DNA from: Picochlorum sp. 'celeri'
Lineage: Eukaryota > Chlorophyta > Trebouxiophyceae
Length of the DNA: 64,000 nucleotides
Direction of reading: 5' to 3'
Assembly (NCBI GenBank): GCA_010909725.1
Contig: JAACMV010000024.1
Span: 868,001-932,000, forward strand
The number at the start of each line of letters is the position of its first letter. The first letter of the stretch is position 1. Shown in pieces: positions 49,896 through 62,430 of the stretch. The notes below the pieces were generated by a model. That model saw only the letters and a list, made by a program, of their open reading frames with translations. It was not told the DNA's origin and did not search any database. Made by a program: the position numbers and the translations under genes.

Positions 49896-51404
49896 CTAGT
49901 GCTTCTTTGGCTTGTACTTCTTCACCATTTCAGTGTACAAGTATGTACCTGCAAGCGCAATACCTGTTCCAATCTTTGTCTGTGTGGTCAATGTATTTCC
50001 AAAGAACAATACAGATGTGGCGATAATGACCACTCTCTTCACCACATTGCAGACTCCATGAGACACTGGGGTGACACGGCCTAATGTATTGAAAGCAAAC
50101 TGATTGTACAAGTGATACAAGAGTCCAACAGAGACCAATGGCATTGCGAATTCGACAGCTCCCTTCTCGGCGACTTGCTGCTTGATTGCCTCAAACACGG
50201 ACGACTCACACAACAAGACACCTGGAATGCAGATGAAGCAAGAGATCAATGTGGTCCAGGCATAGATGGCTGTGGATCCGAGGTCTTTGATATCAGTCAT
50301 TGCTTTCTTAGACCACACTGCTCTGAAGCCAAACGTCAGGTTGGACATCATAGCAGACAAGAACCCAAACCAGTTGAATGACAACTCGGCCGCAGAAGCC
50401 AGGGCAACTCCCACCATGATTGGTACCAAAGCCGCAGCGACTGGCAATGGAGTGGCCTCACCCAAGATGAGCTTGGAGAGGACAACATTGAATGCTGGCT
50501 CCATAGTCTTCACAGTGTGTGTGAGAGAAATAGCAACTGCTGCAAAAGACAGGTTGGCAGCCACATGCCCAATAGCGTGCATTGCAGCTGGTGGGAAAAT
50601 AGCTTTGAACTCAGATTTTGTAATTGGTCTTCCAAAAGAAGCCTGCTTGGCTCCAAAAGCATACATAGCCGTGCAGTAGAGAGCACCAACGACAACATGG
50701 ATGGTGGACACAAACCATGGATATGGGAAATAGTTGAAAATGACCTTGTTCTGAAGATTGAAAGCAACATTCAGTCCATACCAGAGGGCAATGTATCCCA
50801 ATGTCACCACCCCTGGAGCATTCTTTGGACCAACGACTTTGGAAACAACTCTGCATTGCACAATAGAAAACGTATCAGACAAACGTCTACAAGCACTACC
50901 CCGTCGTAGGGTCAAAATCTCCCATGGACCGACATCTCCCCATACCCAACGCATAACCCTTCATTTGTTATAACAATACCATCAAAGCAGCAAGGAACGC
51001 ATTGCGTGATCAAAAACGTACTTTTCCACTGGATCCAGACTCTGTTGCGCATACGAATCAGCAGCAGCAGCACAGATGTTCAATTCACCCCGCGATTGCT
51101 TTGATTTCAAGGTCACATGTGGAACCAAAGTTTTCTGTGCCCTCGCAAAGGACAATCGCTGAGCCGAGCGAACGACCCCCTGCACACAAAAGTTGATGCC
51201 CTGAAACACTGTCGTGACACGCCATGGCTATATCGCCGCAGCACCGATGCAAGAATATGAACCAAAATACTCTTATATAGATATTTAATGCGTGTTCAAT
51301 CACATCGACCGATGTAACATGGAAAGAAAACGATATCGTACCTGAGGGCCCCTTGCTGCCAAAGGTCTCGTCGTAGTATTTGCAATAGTGACTGTCTGCA
51401 TCAT
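49896..51404 (-). CDS. Plastid phosphate translocator (TPT/PPT family)
   Basis: Three exons: 51342-51404, 51022-51200 and 49896-50850 (introns 141 and 171 nt). The joined protein is 398 residues with a transit peptide (MMQTVTIANTTTRPLAARGPQ). An alternative acceptor at 51180 would drop seven residues. The membrane domain matches triose-phosphate/phosphate translocators: LWYGLNVAFNLQNKVIFNYFPYPWFVSTIH, GHVAANLSFAAVAISLTHTVKTMEP, LSFNWFGFLSAMMSN, VWSKKAMTD and YHLYNQFAFNTLGRVTPVSHGVCNVVKRV. It should exchange phosphorylated C3 compounds for phosphate across the inner envelope. Triose-phosphate, PEP or another substrate cannot be decided by eye. Confidence 0.93.
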
Positions 51405-51800
51405 GATCAGTTTCTTACTCGTCTTAAAATTGCAATAGATTAAATTTTAGGAGAGAAGAATAAGAAAATTGTGGCAATGTGCGTGGCATTTTTGATCCTT
51501 GTAGAAAAATTATCCCCATGGTGAGGGCGCCTTCCTGATGCAGCGATGCTGGTATCAGCAAGATGCTACAGCCGGTCCTCGTCTTCAATGCTCCTGCATC
51601 CACAGCTGAAGTGAATTGCAACTGCTTTTTTTAGGCGATGCATCGCTTCATATAGTATAGTACTAAGAACTGTTCATGGTGATGTGTATGACGTGCCATC
51701 CATCACGCCTCAAAAAAGAATAATGGATGTATTATGATTACAATGTCTGCCCCACAACAGAAGTGTTCAAGGACAACACAAAATGCGATACGATGAATAA
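51405..51800. other. Translocator promoter and LysA 3' flank
   Basis: The region of about 396 bases lies between two minus-strand genes: it holds the promoter of the translocator and the 3' flank of LysA. An ORF at 51424-51621 has no supporting feature. No repeat or RNA is recognised. Confidence 0.3.
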
Positions 51801-54083
<2,283 letters not shown>

Positions 54084-54632
54084 TCAATTATTTTTGCTGT
54101 CTCTCCCCCAATCATCAGTCAATAAGACGGTGTGAACCTGAAGCAGCAAACCTGTCATGCCATCCTTTCCTTCATGGGGTGATACTGTGCCCCAGGCACC
54201 ATTATATTTCCCAGATCCACCATTGATGAAACCAGAATTGGGAGTATATGGACTAGCATCAATATTGGCCAATAGCTCAAATCCGTCAAACTTGAAGACG
54301 AAATTGCTCGTGTGAGAAAGAAACAATTCCTGCTTGCCTCGTTTCTCTGCCTTCACAGCCAAGCCTTCAGCAATGCCGAGACGATTCATGCCAGCGTCAA
54401 AGACTTCATACAAAACAAAACCGACTTCTGATTTTCTGGATTCACTCCTCTCCAACTCCTCAAGATGCGCCTTGCTGAAGTCGGCCATTTGGAGATACAC
54501 CTCAAAGTTCGTCTGGGTCGCAGCGGCGACATTCTTGAACTTGAATGACACAGCGCCTGGATCAAGTGCGAAACAATTCCGAACAGAAATTAATGCGAAA
54601 AAAACGAGGCATTTCAGTGTAAAATTCCCCAT
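54084..54632 (-). CDS. Secreted protein with possible dirigent/AOC-like barrel
   Basis: The 182-residue protein has a signal peptide (MGNFTLKCLVFFALISVRNCFA). The mature part reads FVLYEVFDAGMNRLGIAEGLAV and, near the C-terminus, FINGGSGKYNGAWGTVS. The spacing of the RLGI-G and GGSGKYxGAxG segments recalls the eight-stranded barrel of allene oxide cyclase and dirigent proteins. The similarity is visual and weak. No catalytic residue can be assigned. The start is the ATG at 54632. Confidence 0.6.
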   Translation of the reverse strand: MGNFTLKCLVFFALISVRNCFALDPGAVSFKFKNVAAATQTNFEVYLQMADFSKAHLEELERSESRKSEVGFVLYEVFDAGMNRLGIAEGLAVKAEKRGKQELFLSHTSNFVFKFDGFELLANIDASPYTPNSGFINGGSGKYNGAWGTVSPHEGKDGMTGLLLQVHTVLLTDDWGRDSKNN

Positions 54633-55407
54633 GCTTTTGTTTTTCGTTTCGGCAGGCAACTCGTAAATAATATCAGTCAGAGACGGCAGAAGTGCAAGTG
54701 CGACCCTTGTCAGAAATTCTCTTCAGAGAAATTGGGTTTAAGCTTTTCGACCGGAAAAATACAAGAAAATTTTCTGGAATTTTTGTTCATGCAAGTATGA
54801 GGAAATTATTGACTTGGTGCTACAATCCCCTGGGGGGGGGGATCCAACACCGAGTCCGGGGACAAGCAGAGCAGTGTGGAATTCGGCACTGTGAATTGTG
54901 TATTCTCGGCCTCTGACACCCTAATGCCATGGCTTGTGGGACAATGAGATGTCGAGAATGCCGCGGTATGTCTCCATGCTTTGCGGTGCATGTGCATGGA
55001 CTACGTTGGCCCCGTGCATGCTGATGACCACCCCTTATCTGCACCACGAATAGGAAAAACAGGATACGCTAGGGTTCTTGTGGATACAGCATCTTCGACA
55101 CCAGAGTTGCAATTTATTTTTTTTGAATTATTTGGTTTCAAGCTGGTACAGGGTTTGGTGCCTCTCCGGCAACTGTATCTTGAACGTGCCCTTGGAAAAC
55201 TACTACCAATACAGGAGGCACTGATACTTGAATATCTGTCACCTTTGAGAAGGAAAAGATTGAATATTTGAAATTATTTTTGCGGTTTTGGGATACGCCG
55301 AGCGTGTCAGACAGAATCGTACGATTTATGCAGCGTTCGTTCACTTTGCAATAGTTGAGAACTGAGAGAACAGCGTGCTTCCATCATTCTATTGTACTGA
55401 TCAAAGC
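54633..55407. other. Region between two secreted-protein genes, with a 10-G run
   Basis: About 775 bases include a G10 homopolymer (54832-54841) directly after CCCCT. A plus-strand ORF (54981-55271) has no ATG start and no recognised motif, though its C-terminal part is Leu/Arg-rich. No repeat of transposon type is seen. Confidence 0.35.
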
Positions 55408-56643
55408 ATGCTTCTCAAGTACAAATCATTATTGCTTCTTCTTGGGATGTCGGCGATGGCTTTTTCGTCCGCTGTCGATCCCACAGCACCGAGGTCTGTG
55501 CAGGTTAAACAGGTTGTTGCCTCAAGCAGCACAACTGTATCGGCGACCATTTCCTGGTCAGTGGCAAAATCGCCTTCCACAGACATGACGTGGGCATTGA
55601 ATTGTGTGCGAGAGGACGAAGAAAGGGGTGCATCGCGTTGTAATGCTCCTGGCGTGCTTCTGGATGGCTTGATGCCAAGCACACGGCAAGCTACAATTGG
55701 GGATTTGGAGAAAAATACGAAATATCAATGTTGGGTACAGGCAAGGAGCTCAGACAGTGTTGTATGCTCCAAAGAGAGCGTCGAGATTGGGTATTTTTAC
55801 TATGCTGAAAATGGCATCACGATGTTGTGCCCAGAGGCAAAGGTGGGTGATTGGCAGGTGATGGATTCAGCCATGTGGATCAAGCTGGATAGACCATGGC
55901 TAAACGCCCTTGTTACTGGTGGAGAGAAGGTATGGGAGTCATTCAGCACGACATGTATTTCTGGTGTGAATGATACTTCTTTATTGTTCCGGAATGTCAA
56001 TTTCAATGGTGACATACAAAGTTGGGACACAAGTTCAGTCGTCATGATGCAAGACATGTTTGAGTTCAATGAAGCCTTCAATCAGGACATCAGCGCATGG
56101 GATACCAGTGCTGCCCAAAAGATGAACGGCATGTTTCGCGGTGCTGTATCATTTAATCAGGACCTGTCCTCATGGAATGTCGCTGCTGTGCAAGATTTTG
56201 GAGCAATGTTCCTTGATGCTCCTGCATTCAATGGAAATATCACCACGTGGAATACAGAGTCTGCTGAAACGATGCGATCCATGTTTTTGCGTGCGACCTC
56301 GTTCAACCAAGATATATCCTCTTGGAATGTGCAGTCAGTGAAAGACTTCCACACCATGTTTGATAGAGCAGATTCCTTTGATCAGCCAATAGGTTCTTGG
56401 GACACGAGTGGAGCCACTTCCATGCAGGGCATGTTTAACAACGCCATGAAATTCAATCAGGACATTAGTGGATGGAACACTAGCTCTGTCACCACCATGA
56501 AGAATATGTTTATCAAGGCTCAATCCTTCAATCAGGATCTCTCCGCATGGAATGTCGCCAGTGTGACAGATTGTGCTGGGTTCTCAAGAGACGCTACCAA
56601 CTGGACACTTCCCAAGCCTTCATTCGTACAATGCACAGTATAA
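55408..56643 (+). CDS. Secreted BspA-like (DUF285) surface repeat protein with FN3-like domain
   Basis: The 411-residue protein has a signal peptide (MLLKYKSLLLLLGMSAMAFSSA). An Ig/FN3-like domain (about 25-125: PTAPRSVQVKQVVASSS ... NTKYQCWVQA) comes next, then about eight tandem repeats of 33 residues with the pattern FNxDIxxWDTSxVxxMxxMFxxA (about 185-395). This DUF285/BspA repeat is frequent in bacterial surface proteins and in some marine algae and protists. Surface adhesion is the usual suggestion, not shown. The start is the ATG at 55408, with a GTG upstream ignored. Origin by transfer is a possibility. Confidence 0.9.
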   Translation: MLLKYKSLLLLLGMSAMAFSSAVDPTAPRSVQVKQVVASSSTTVSATISWSVAKSPSTDMTWALNCVREDEERGASRCNAPGVLLDGLMPSTRQATIGDLEKNTKYQCWVQARSSDSVVCSKESVEIGYFYYAENGITMLCPEAKVGDWQVMDSAMWIKLDRPWLNALVTGGEKVWESFSTTCISGVNDTSLLFRNVNFNGDIQSWDTSSVVMMQDMFEFNEAFNQDISAWDTSAAQKMNGMFRGAVSFNQDLSSWNVAAVQDFGAMFLDAPAFNGNITTWNTESAETMRSMFLRATSFNQDISSWNVQSVKDFHTMFDRADSFDQPIGSWDTSGATSMQGMFNNAMKFNQDISGWNTSSVTTMKNMFIKAQSFNQDLSAWNVASVTDCAGFSRDATNWTLPKPSFVQCTV

Positions 56644-56849
56644 TCATCCATCTGAATCATCTTTTTGCGTGTAACTAACTGCGTCGTCTTTCGACATAAT
56701 GATGAGCAGTCTTTGCTCATTGTCCTCTGCATTGTGGAAGGCAAACACGAGGCAAGGATACCCTGTCAACCGCATCCAACTGGACTGCCACTGCAGTGAT
56801 GGCACACATTCAAATTTTTTGAACCGAGAGCACAGTCTATTTATTCAAA

Positions 56850-59390
56850 ATGGACTTTTCTATGACCTCTAAACAAAACTTAATGGGCTTTCACGACGAA
56901 TCAATTGCACGTGATGCCCGATGGCTTCATAGATTGTGTTTTTCACGTGCTCTCGTGAAGAAGAATGCTCCATGGCACGGGAACCCTCTGCGTTTAAATC
57001 TTAATACGGTAGCATCGAGCAGAAAGGCAATAATAAATCATAGTCTGACAAGCAACGGTAGATCTCATCAGGTTGTGAGACCCACGGACTTGCACACAAG
57101 CAAACCACCTTTGAGTCTTCGAAGACTTGACTGTCGGGTCCATGGGAGCCATTCGCATCACCATTCCCACGATCATGACCACTCATGCTGCTCTAGCAGC
57201 TTAGACTATACTAGTGATGAAGACGGCGCCGAGGCTACGTCCGATGACGTGACAGATTTGACCAGATTTCTCAAGAAGGTATTCCGCTGGACAGGATTGC
57301 AGCAGCTGGGGTGGTATTTAGAGCAAAGTACGTTTAGCAGTTTCATGAAGATTGCATGCTTTGTTGCAGCAGCACTTTTGCACTGGTATGCTTCTCACAA
57401 TACGAAAATCTTGGGCGATATGGCTTTGGAGAATGCCAAGGTGATGTTGGCGAACAAAGTATCTATGGTATGCACTGCCATGGTATACATCTTTGCTGGA
57501 TTGCCAGCCTTGCTATCGCTTGTCCTGGATGTGGCATCACTCAAAATAGATACTCACGTTTTAATGAATTTAGCAGTCATCGGGACTCTTGTGGCGGGGC
57601 TACCATTGGAAGGGGCACTGTTGTTGGTCCTCTTCCAAACATCTCACGCAGTAGAGCACATGCTCACTGACAAGGCCAGGGGGAGTTTAAAGGCTTTGTT
57701 CGAATCTGTGCCTGATCATGCAGATCTTATACGCTTGAACAGTAACGGAGATCCCGATATGTCTTCCCTTCGTCATGTTCGGGCACGTGATGTGGCAGTG
57801 GGTGAGGTGTTGTTGGTGAAACCAGGTTGTCAAGTTCCATTAGATGGGACTATTGTGCATGGCCAAGCTCTGGTCAGTGCAGAGCACATAACAGGAGAAT
57901 CGGTCCCTACTCTAAAACGCCAAGGAGATATTCTTCCTGCAGGCTCTCTCTGCCATGATGGTGCACTCTGCGTACAGACGACGAGGACATCAGAGGACTC
58001 GACACCTGCGAGAATTGCACAGTTGGCACGTGATGCCCAAGCAAAAAGGCCCAAACTTCGCACGTTCCTGGATGTTTTCGGAGGATTATATAGTAAAATT
58101 GTTATAGCCGGATCATTGTTATCCTTTGTTGTCATGGTCGCACTAGGAGTGCCAATAGTTGGAATGGGAACAAGCAAAGGGGCCCTGTACAGAGCTATGG
58201 GCTTTCTGACTGTGGCATCTCCATGTGCGCTCGTTTTGGTGCCAATGGCGTACGTATCGGCTATCGCTACATTAGCTTCCCGTGGTATTCTCCTGAAAGG
58301 AGGTAGAGTTCTAGATGCAGTGCGATTCTGTCGCATTATTGCAATGGATAAAACTGGCACCCTGACAACTGGATCATTAAAAGTACAACATGTGCTGCCC
58401 ATACCATGTGAGGCTGAGGATCAGGATGCCATAACCTTGCGCGATGTACGGTCCGTCGCCAAGTCATTATCTATACGTAGTTCTCATCCTGTATCCAACG
58501 CTGTGATATCTGATGCGGCCTTGCATGGGCTAGCAGATGTTGATCTTGCTGTGTCAGAGTTCAACCTGGTTCCTGGTGGTGGGGTGACTGGCAATGTCAT
58601 TCTCGAGTCGGGCAAATCTTACAAAGCTATGTTCGGATCCTTGGAATTCACTTCAGGAGAAATCAATATGGACCTGGTGGAGAAAATCAAAGAGTTGATG
58701 TCGCAGATGGGAATAAAAAATGCCATCTTCAGTGTCCTGGTTTTAAAGGATGAGGCATCTGACACAGTACAGTCTGTCACCGCCTTTGTTTGCGAGGATT
58801 CTATCCGAGATGCCAGCCTCGACGCAGTCCAGTCTCTTCGTCATGGGACATGGGACGGAGCGCCCAAAAAATCCGAATGCAAAATCGTCATGGTGACTGG
58901 TGACAATGAAGCGAGTGCTTCCAAGATTGCAGACGCCCTTGGCATCTCCGAGGTATATTCTGGTCTGACGCCAGAAGAAAAGCTCAAGATTGTCAAAACA
59001 TTGTCCAAGGAAGCAAACAACGGTGATTCGAAGAAGTCGTCAGTGATGATGATTGGAGATGGCCTGAATGATGCAGCAGCCCTGGCTGCTGCCAGAGTTG
59101 GGGTGGCTATTGCTTCTCCAACAACTGCAGCCGCATCACTTGCTTCGGACGTCGTCATCATGAATGACTCCTCCGGAGTATCTAGTATCCCTGTTCTATT
59201 ACGAGTATCGCAGCTCACCCATCGAATCATAGTACAGAACGTATTGTTAGCTGCTGGTTCCATCTTGGTCTTGGCTCTTCCAACAGTACTGGGATTCATT
59301 CCCTTGTGGCTTGCTGTCATGTTCCATGAGGGCTCCACTCTTCTGGTTGCACTAAACTCATTGCGAATTCTTCGCCTATCCCTTTCTTAG
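56850..59390 (+). CDS. HMA1-type P1B metal-transporting ATPase
   Basis: The 846-residue single-exon protein has an N-terminal targeting region and a His-rich stretch (residues 98-112, HGSHSHHHSHDHDH) as in HMA1. P-type features are the TGES loop (ITGESVP), SPC metal site (457-459), phosphorylated Asp500 in DKTGTLT, SSHPVSNAV and GDGLNDAAALA. Arabidopsis HMA1 is in the chloroplast envelope and moves Cu and Zn (and Ca). The SPC motif rather than CPC is a mark of HMA1. Membrane spans lie at about 165-275 and 415-470, with two at the C-terminus. Confidence 0.94.
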   Translation: MDFSMTSKQNLMGFHDESIARDARWLHRLCFSRALVKKNAPWHGNPLRLNLNTVASSRKAIINHSLTSNGRSHQVVRPTDLHTSKPPLSLRRLDCRVHGSHSHHHSHDHDHSCCSSSLDYTSDEDGAEATSDDVTDLTRFLKKVFRWTGLQQLGWYLEQSTFSSFMKIACFVAAALLHWYASHNTKILGDMALENAKVMLANKVSMVCTAMVYIFAGLPALLSLVLDVASLKIDTHVLMNLAVIGTLVAGLPLEGALLLVLFQTSHAVEHMLTDKARGSLKALFESVPDHADLIRLNSNGDPDMSSLRHVRARDVAVGEVLLVKPGCQVPLDGTIVHGQALVSAEHITGESVPTLKRQGDILPAGSLCHDGALCVQTTRTSEDSTPARIAQLARDAQAKRPKLRTFLDVFGGLYSKIVIAGSLLSFVVMVALGVPIVGMGTSKGALYRAMGFLTVASPCALVLVPMAYVSAIATLASRGILLKGGRVLDAVRFCRIIAMDKTGTLTTGSLKVQHVLPIPCEAEDQDAITLRDVRSVAKSLSIRSSHPVSNAVISDAALHGLADVDLAVSEFNLVPGGGVTGNVILESGKSYKAMFGSLEFTSGEINMDLVEKIKELMSQMGIKNAIFSVLVLKDEASDTVQSVTAFVCEDSIRDASLDAVQSLRHGTWDGAPKKSECKIVMVTGDNEASASKIADALGISEVYSGLTPEEKLKIVKTLSKEANNGDSKKSSVMMIGDGLNDAAALAAARVGVAIASPTTAAASLASDVVIMNDSSGVSSIPVLLRVSQLTHRIIVQNVLLAAGSILVLALPTVLGFIPLWLAVMFHEGSTLLVALNSLRILRLSLS

Positions 59391-59548
59391 ATTTGTAGCT
59401 GTAAAGAGATCTTCTCGCTGTATTCGTTTGTATGTTTCTCCTACTTGAGTAGTGTGGGTCACAGCACCAGTGCATTGGCTTCCCACACTGTTTCCCACTC
59501 ATCTGACTTGGCTGCGCTCAGGCGACAGAGCCATTAATTACTTCAAAT

Positions 59549-62422
59549 ATGGGACAGAAAACTTTTTTTGTGGGATCAGGACAACCCACTTTGGGTGATC
59601 TCATTCAAGTCGTTTGCGGCAGCGTGACTGTAGACGTCGATCCTTCTGCTGCTCAGAGAGTCAAAAAGGAAAGTCCGCCTCCAAAGCAATTTCAGGCGGA
59701 GAAGACTCCAGATCACAATGCATTAGATGATTCTACATCATTTATACCCAAAGATTGCATCCGTGCAGCTTTATTTCTAAAGCTGCAAAGTTTGGTCAAT
59801 GGAAAAAGCAAATGCAGACTTGCAGTCGCGCAGCAGATTTGCGATATGCTGAACAGGGATGTCATCCCAGGGATTCCAGAATATCACACGGACAGAGAGG
59901 TGTTCGCAAGACTCGCTGATAGCTTCCATGGAGTGGGTGTGGACTGCTCTGGGGTTGACATTGCTGTGGCCATGGAGAAGAATGGGATCACGCCTAGTTC
60001 TCTTTCATCAGATGAGCGCTTGATACTGCTGGATGGCGAGTATTGCTCTTCTGGAGTCTCTTCTATTTGCGTGGAGGGAGGAAAGTCCATTCTGTCACTG
60101 GGAGCATACATTGCTGCAATGTCGGCAGAGGTTTTAAAGGCAGAGGTCAAGTGTTTTGAGGCTGAGATAACAGAGACCTATCCTCTGAAATACTCCTCTG
60201 ATGTGGCAGATATTCTGAAAAACATGTTCACTGGATCAACGCAAGTTGTTGTGAAGAAAAATAACACCGTGATCAAGTGCATTACTGATATTCCAGCTGT
60301 TCATGGAGCAGCCCGGATGGAGTTGGATGCTATTGCAGTGCCTGCCAAGGCTTGCCTGGCGTCAGTGGCTCTTCCACCGCACAAATCGGGTATACATGGA
60401 CATTATATGTGGCCAAATATGGGTCGGGATATGATATGCTTGGGCGAATCACTTGTTACAGCAGCCCAGATGAGCATTGATCGATCCTTACTCGTTGTTG
60501 AGACTATGGAAAATGATGCTGACTTGATGGCTATAGTGGATGAAACAAAGGTAGATTTGAAGACTCGGGTGGAATCTGTTCAATCGCTACGAAACAAGAT
60601 TTCGAATGCGGCAGAGCTTTTCCAAAACACACATGGTGTGGAAAATTTATCTCATGTCGACTGTTCCTTGGCGTGTTATGAGGCTCTGAAAGAACTTCAG
60701 GCGTGCTTTGTCTCCGAAATGATCACATCTTTGACCGGATTATACAAGAGACAGAGAGATTTCGAGAATTCTAAATCGGAAGGCGATGCCAACAAATCGA
60801 AAAAGAAGTCTCCTGGTTTTGTCCTTGGGAAAGGAACAGAAGCTCTTGTGCTGTCACTGCACAGTATGCTTGCAGAGAGCGAGCTACAGGATGGTTTTGC
60901 CAGCTTAAATTTAAGCGATATACCTTCAATTGTATCCAATACAAAAGACACAAGAAGTAAACTCGGCAAAGTCACCAGCATGTACCATCCAGGGCTCAAG
61001 AATATCCTAGATTCAGTAGGCAGAACTCTAGAGGCAAATGCTGCCACCAGGAAGCCAAAGATTGCCAAGGGTGCTAGAGATTTCGGGCCAGAGCAGATGG
61101 CGATTCGCGAGGTTGCATTTCAAAAAATCACTAATGTCTTCAAACGACACGGTGCAGTGTCAATAGACACACCCGTGTTTGAACTGAGGGAAACTCTCAT
61201 GGGCAAGTATGGGGAAGATTCAAAGCTCATTTATGATTTGGCTGACCAAGGTGGCGAGATTTTGAGTTTGCGATACGATCTTACCGTTCCTTTTGCTCGC
61301 CATGTGGCTGTGCATGGACTGACAAATATCAAGAGATACCATATTGCAAAGGTATACAGGAGAGACCAGCCTCAGATGACAAAGGGCAGATATAGGGAGT
61401 TTTTCCAATGTGACTTTGATATCGCTGGTGTGTATTCTCCAATGGTACCAGACGCGGAGGTTCTAAAAGTGCTTGTGGAAATCTTGGATGATTTGTCTCT
61501 TGGAGAGTATGAGATTAAAATCAATCACCGAAAATTGCTGGATGCCATGCTGGATATTGCAGGTGTCCCGCCACAAAAGTTTAGACCCATCTGCTCTGCC
61601 ATTGATAAGTTGGACAAAGAGCCATGGGAAGCTGTGAAAAAAGAAATGGTAGAAGAAAAGGGACTTCCAGAACATGTGGCGGATAAAATCGGGGAATTCG
61701 TGGTGCTGAAAGGAGAGCCAAGACAGGTGCTGCGCACACTCCAGCAGAGTGATCATCCTCTCTCCAGTCACCCAGAGAGTGCCGCTGCATTACAAGATAT
61801 GGCCACACTATTCGACTTTTTGGATGTCATGGATGCTCTGAAACCATTCTCTTTTGATCTGTCCCTTGCCAGAGGACTGGATTACTACACAGGAGTAATT
61901 TATGAGGCTGTTTTCAAAGGTGGCAGTGTGGGAAGCATAGCTGCTGGAGGAAGATATGATGGCCTTGTTGGCATGTTCAGCGGAAAAGAAGTACCAGCTG
62001 TCGGAGTATCCATTGGTATTGAGAGAGTGTTTGCCATCATGGAGGCTCAAATGAAAGAACAAGCCAAGGAGAGAAATGGCACCATCAGGGAAACTGAAAC
62101 AGAAGTCCTGGTTGCATCCATCGGTAACGGTCTCCAGCCGCAGAGAATGAAAATTGCATCCAACCTTTGGAAATCTGGAGTCAAGTGTGAATTCGGTTTC
62201 AAACCAAATCCAAAGATGGGAGACCAACTCAACTATGCCTTGAAAACTGGTATTCCTCTTGTGATTCTCTTTGGCGAGGACGAGATCAATTCTGGAAAGG
62301 TCAAACTGAAAGATTTGGACGCTGAAACCGAAATTACAGTCCCAGAAGAAGATATAATTAAAGAAGTCAAGGCAAAACTCGCCACAATGGGTGAGAGGCG
62401 TGTCGTTTTCCAATCTGCTTGA
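59549..62422 (+). CDS. Histidyl-tRNA synthetase, cytosolic plant type
   Basis: The 957-residue single-exon protein has a class II catalytic core from about residue 505 (AKGARDFGPEQMAIREVAFQ) with motif 2 (YRRDQPQMTKGRYREFFQCDFD), HisA (LARGLDYYTG), motif 3 (AAGGRYDGLVGMF ... GIERV) and a C-terminal anticodon domain (PQRMKIASNLW). The 500-residue N-terminal extension is known from plant cytosolic HisRS and recalls the fold of aromatic amino-acid lyases. It charges tRNA-His. The core reads as fully functional. The convergent neighbour is a candidate histidine-biosynthesis enzyme. TGTAA signals at 62438-62442 and 62450-62454 lie inside that neighbour's coding region. Confidence 0.96.
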   Translation: MGQKTFFVGSGQPTLGDLIQVVCGSVTVDVDPSAAQRVKKESPPPKQFQAEKTPDHNALDDSTSFIPKDCIRAALFLKLQSLVNGKSKCRLAVAQQICDMLNRDVIPGIPEYHTDREVFARLADSFHGVGVDCSGVDIAVAMEKNGITPSSLSSDERLILLDGEYCSSGVSSICVEGGKSILSLGAYIAAMSAEVLKAEVKCFEAEITETYPLKYSSDVADILKNMFTGSTQVVVKKNNTVIKCITDIPAVHGAARMELDAIAVPAKACLASVALPPHKSGIHGHYMWPNMGRDMICLGESLVTAAQMSIDRSLLVVETMENDADLMAIVDETKVDLKTRVESVQSLRNKISNAAELFQNTHGVENLSHVDCSLACYEALKELQACFVSEMITSLTGLYKRQRDFENSKSEGDANKSKKKSPGFVLGKGTEALVLSLHSMLAESELQDGFASLNLSDIPSIVSNTKDTRSKLGKVTSMYHPGLKNILDSVGRTLEANAATRKPKIAKGARDFGPEQMAIREVAFQKITNVFKRHGAVSIDTPVFELRETLMGKYGEDSKLIYDLADQGGEILSLRYDLTVPFARHVAVHGLTNIKRYHIAKVYRRDQPQMTKGRYREFFQCDFDIAGVYSPMVPDAEVLKVLVEILDDLSLGEYEIKINHRKLLDAMLDIAGVPPQKFRPICSAIDKLDKEPWEAVKKEMVEEKGLPEHVADKIGEFVVLKGEPRQVLRTLQQSDHPLSSHPESAAALQDMATLFDFLDVMDALKPFSFDLSLARGLDYYTGVIYEAVFKGGSVGSIAAGGRYDGLVGMFSGKEVPAVGVSIGIERVFAIMEAQMKEQAKERNGTIRETETEVLVASIGNGLQPQRMKIASNLWKSGVKCEFGFKPNPKMGDQLNYALKTGIPLVILFGEDEINSGKVKLKDLDAETEITVPEEDIIKEVKAKLATMGERRVVFQSA

Positions 62423-62430
62423 TATATATA

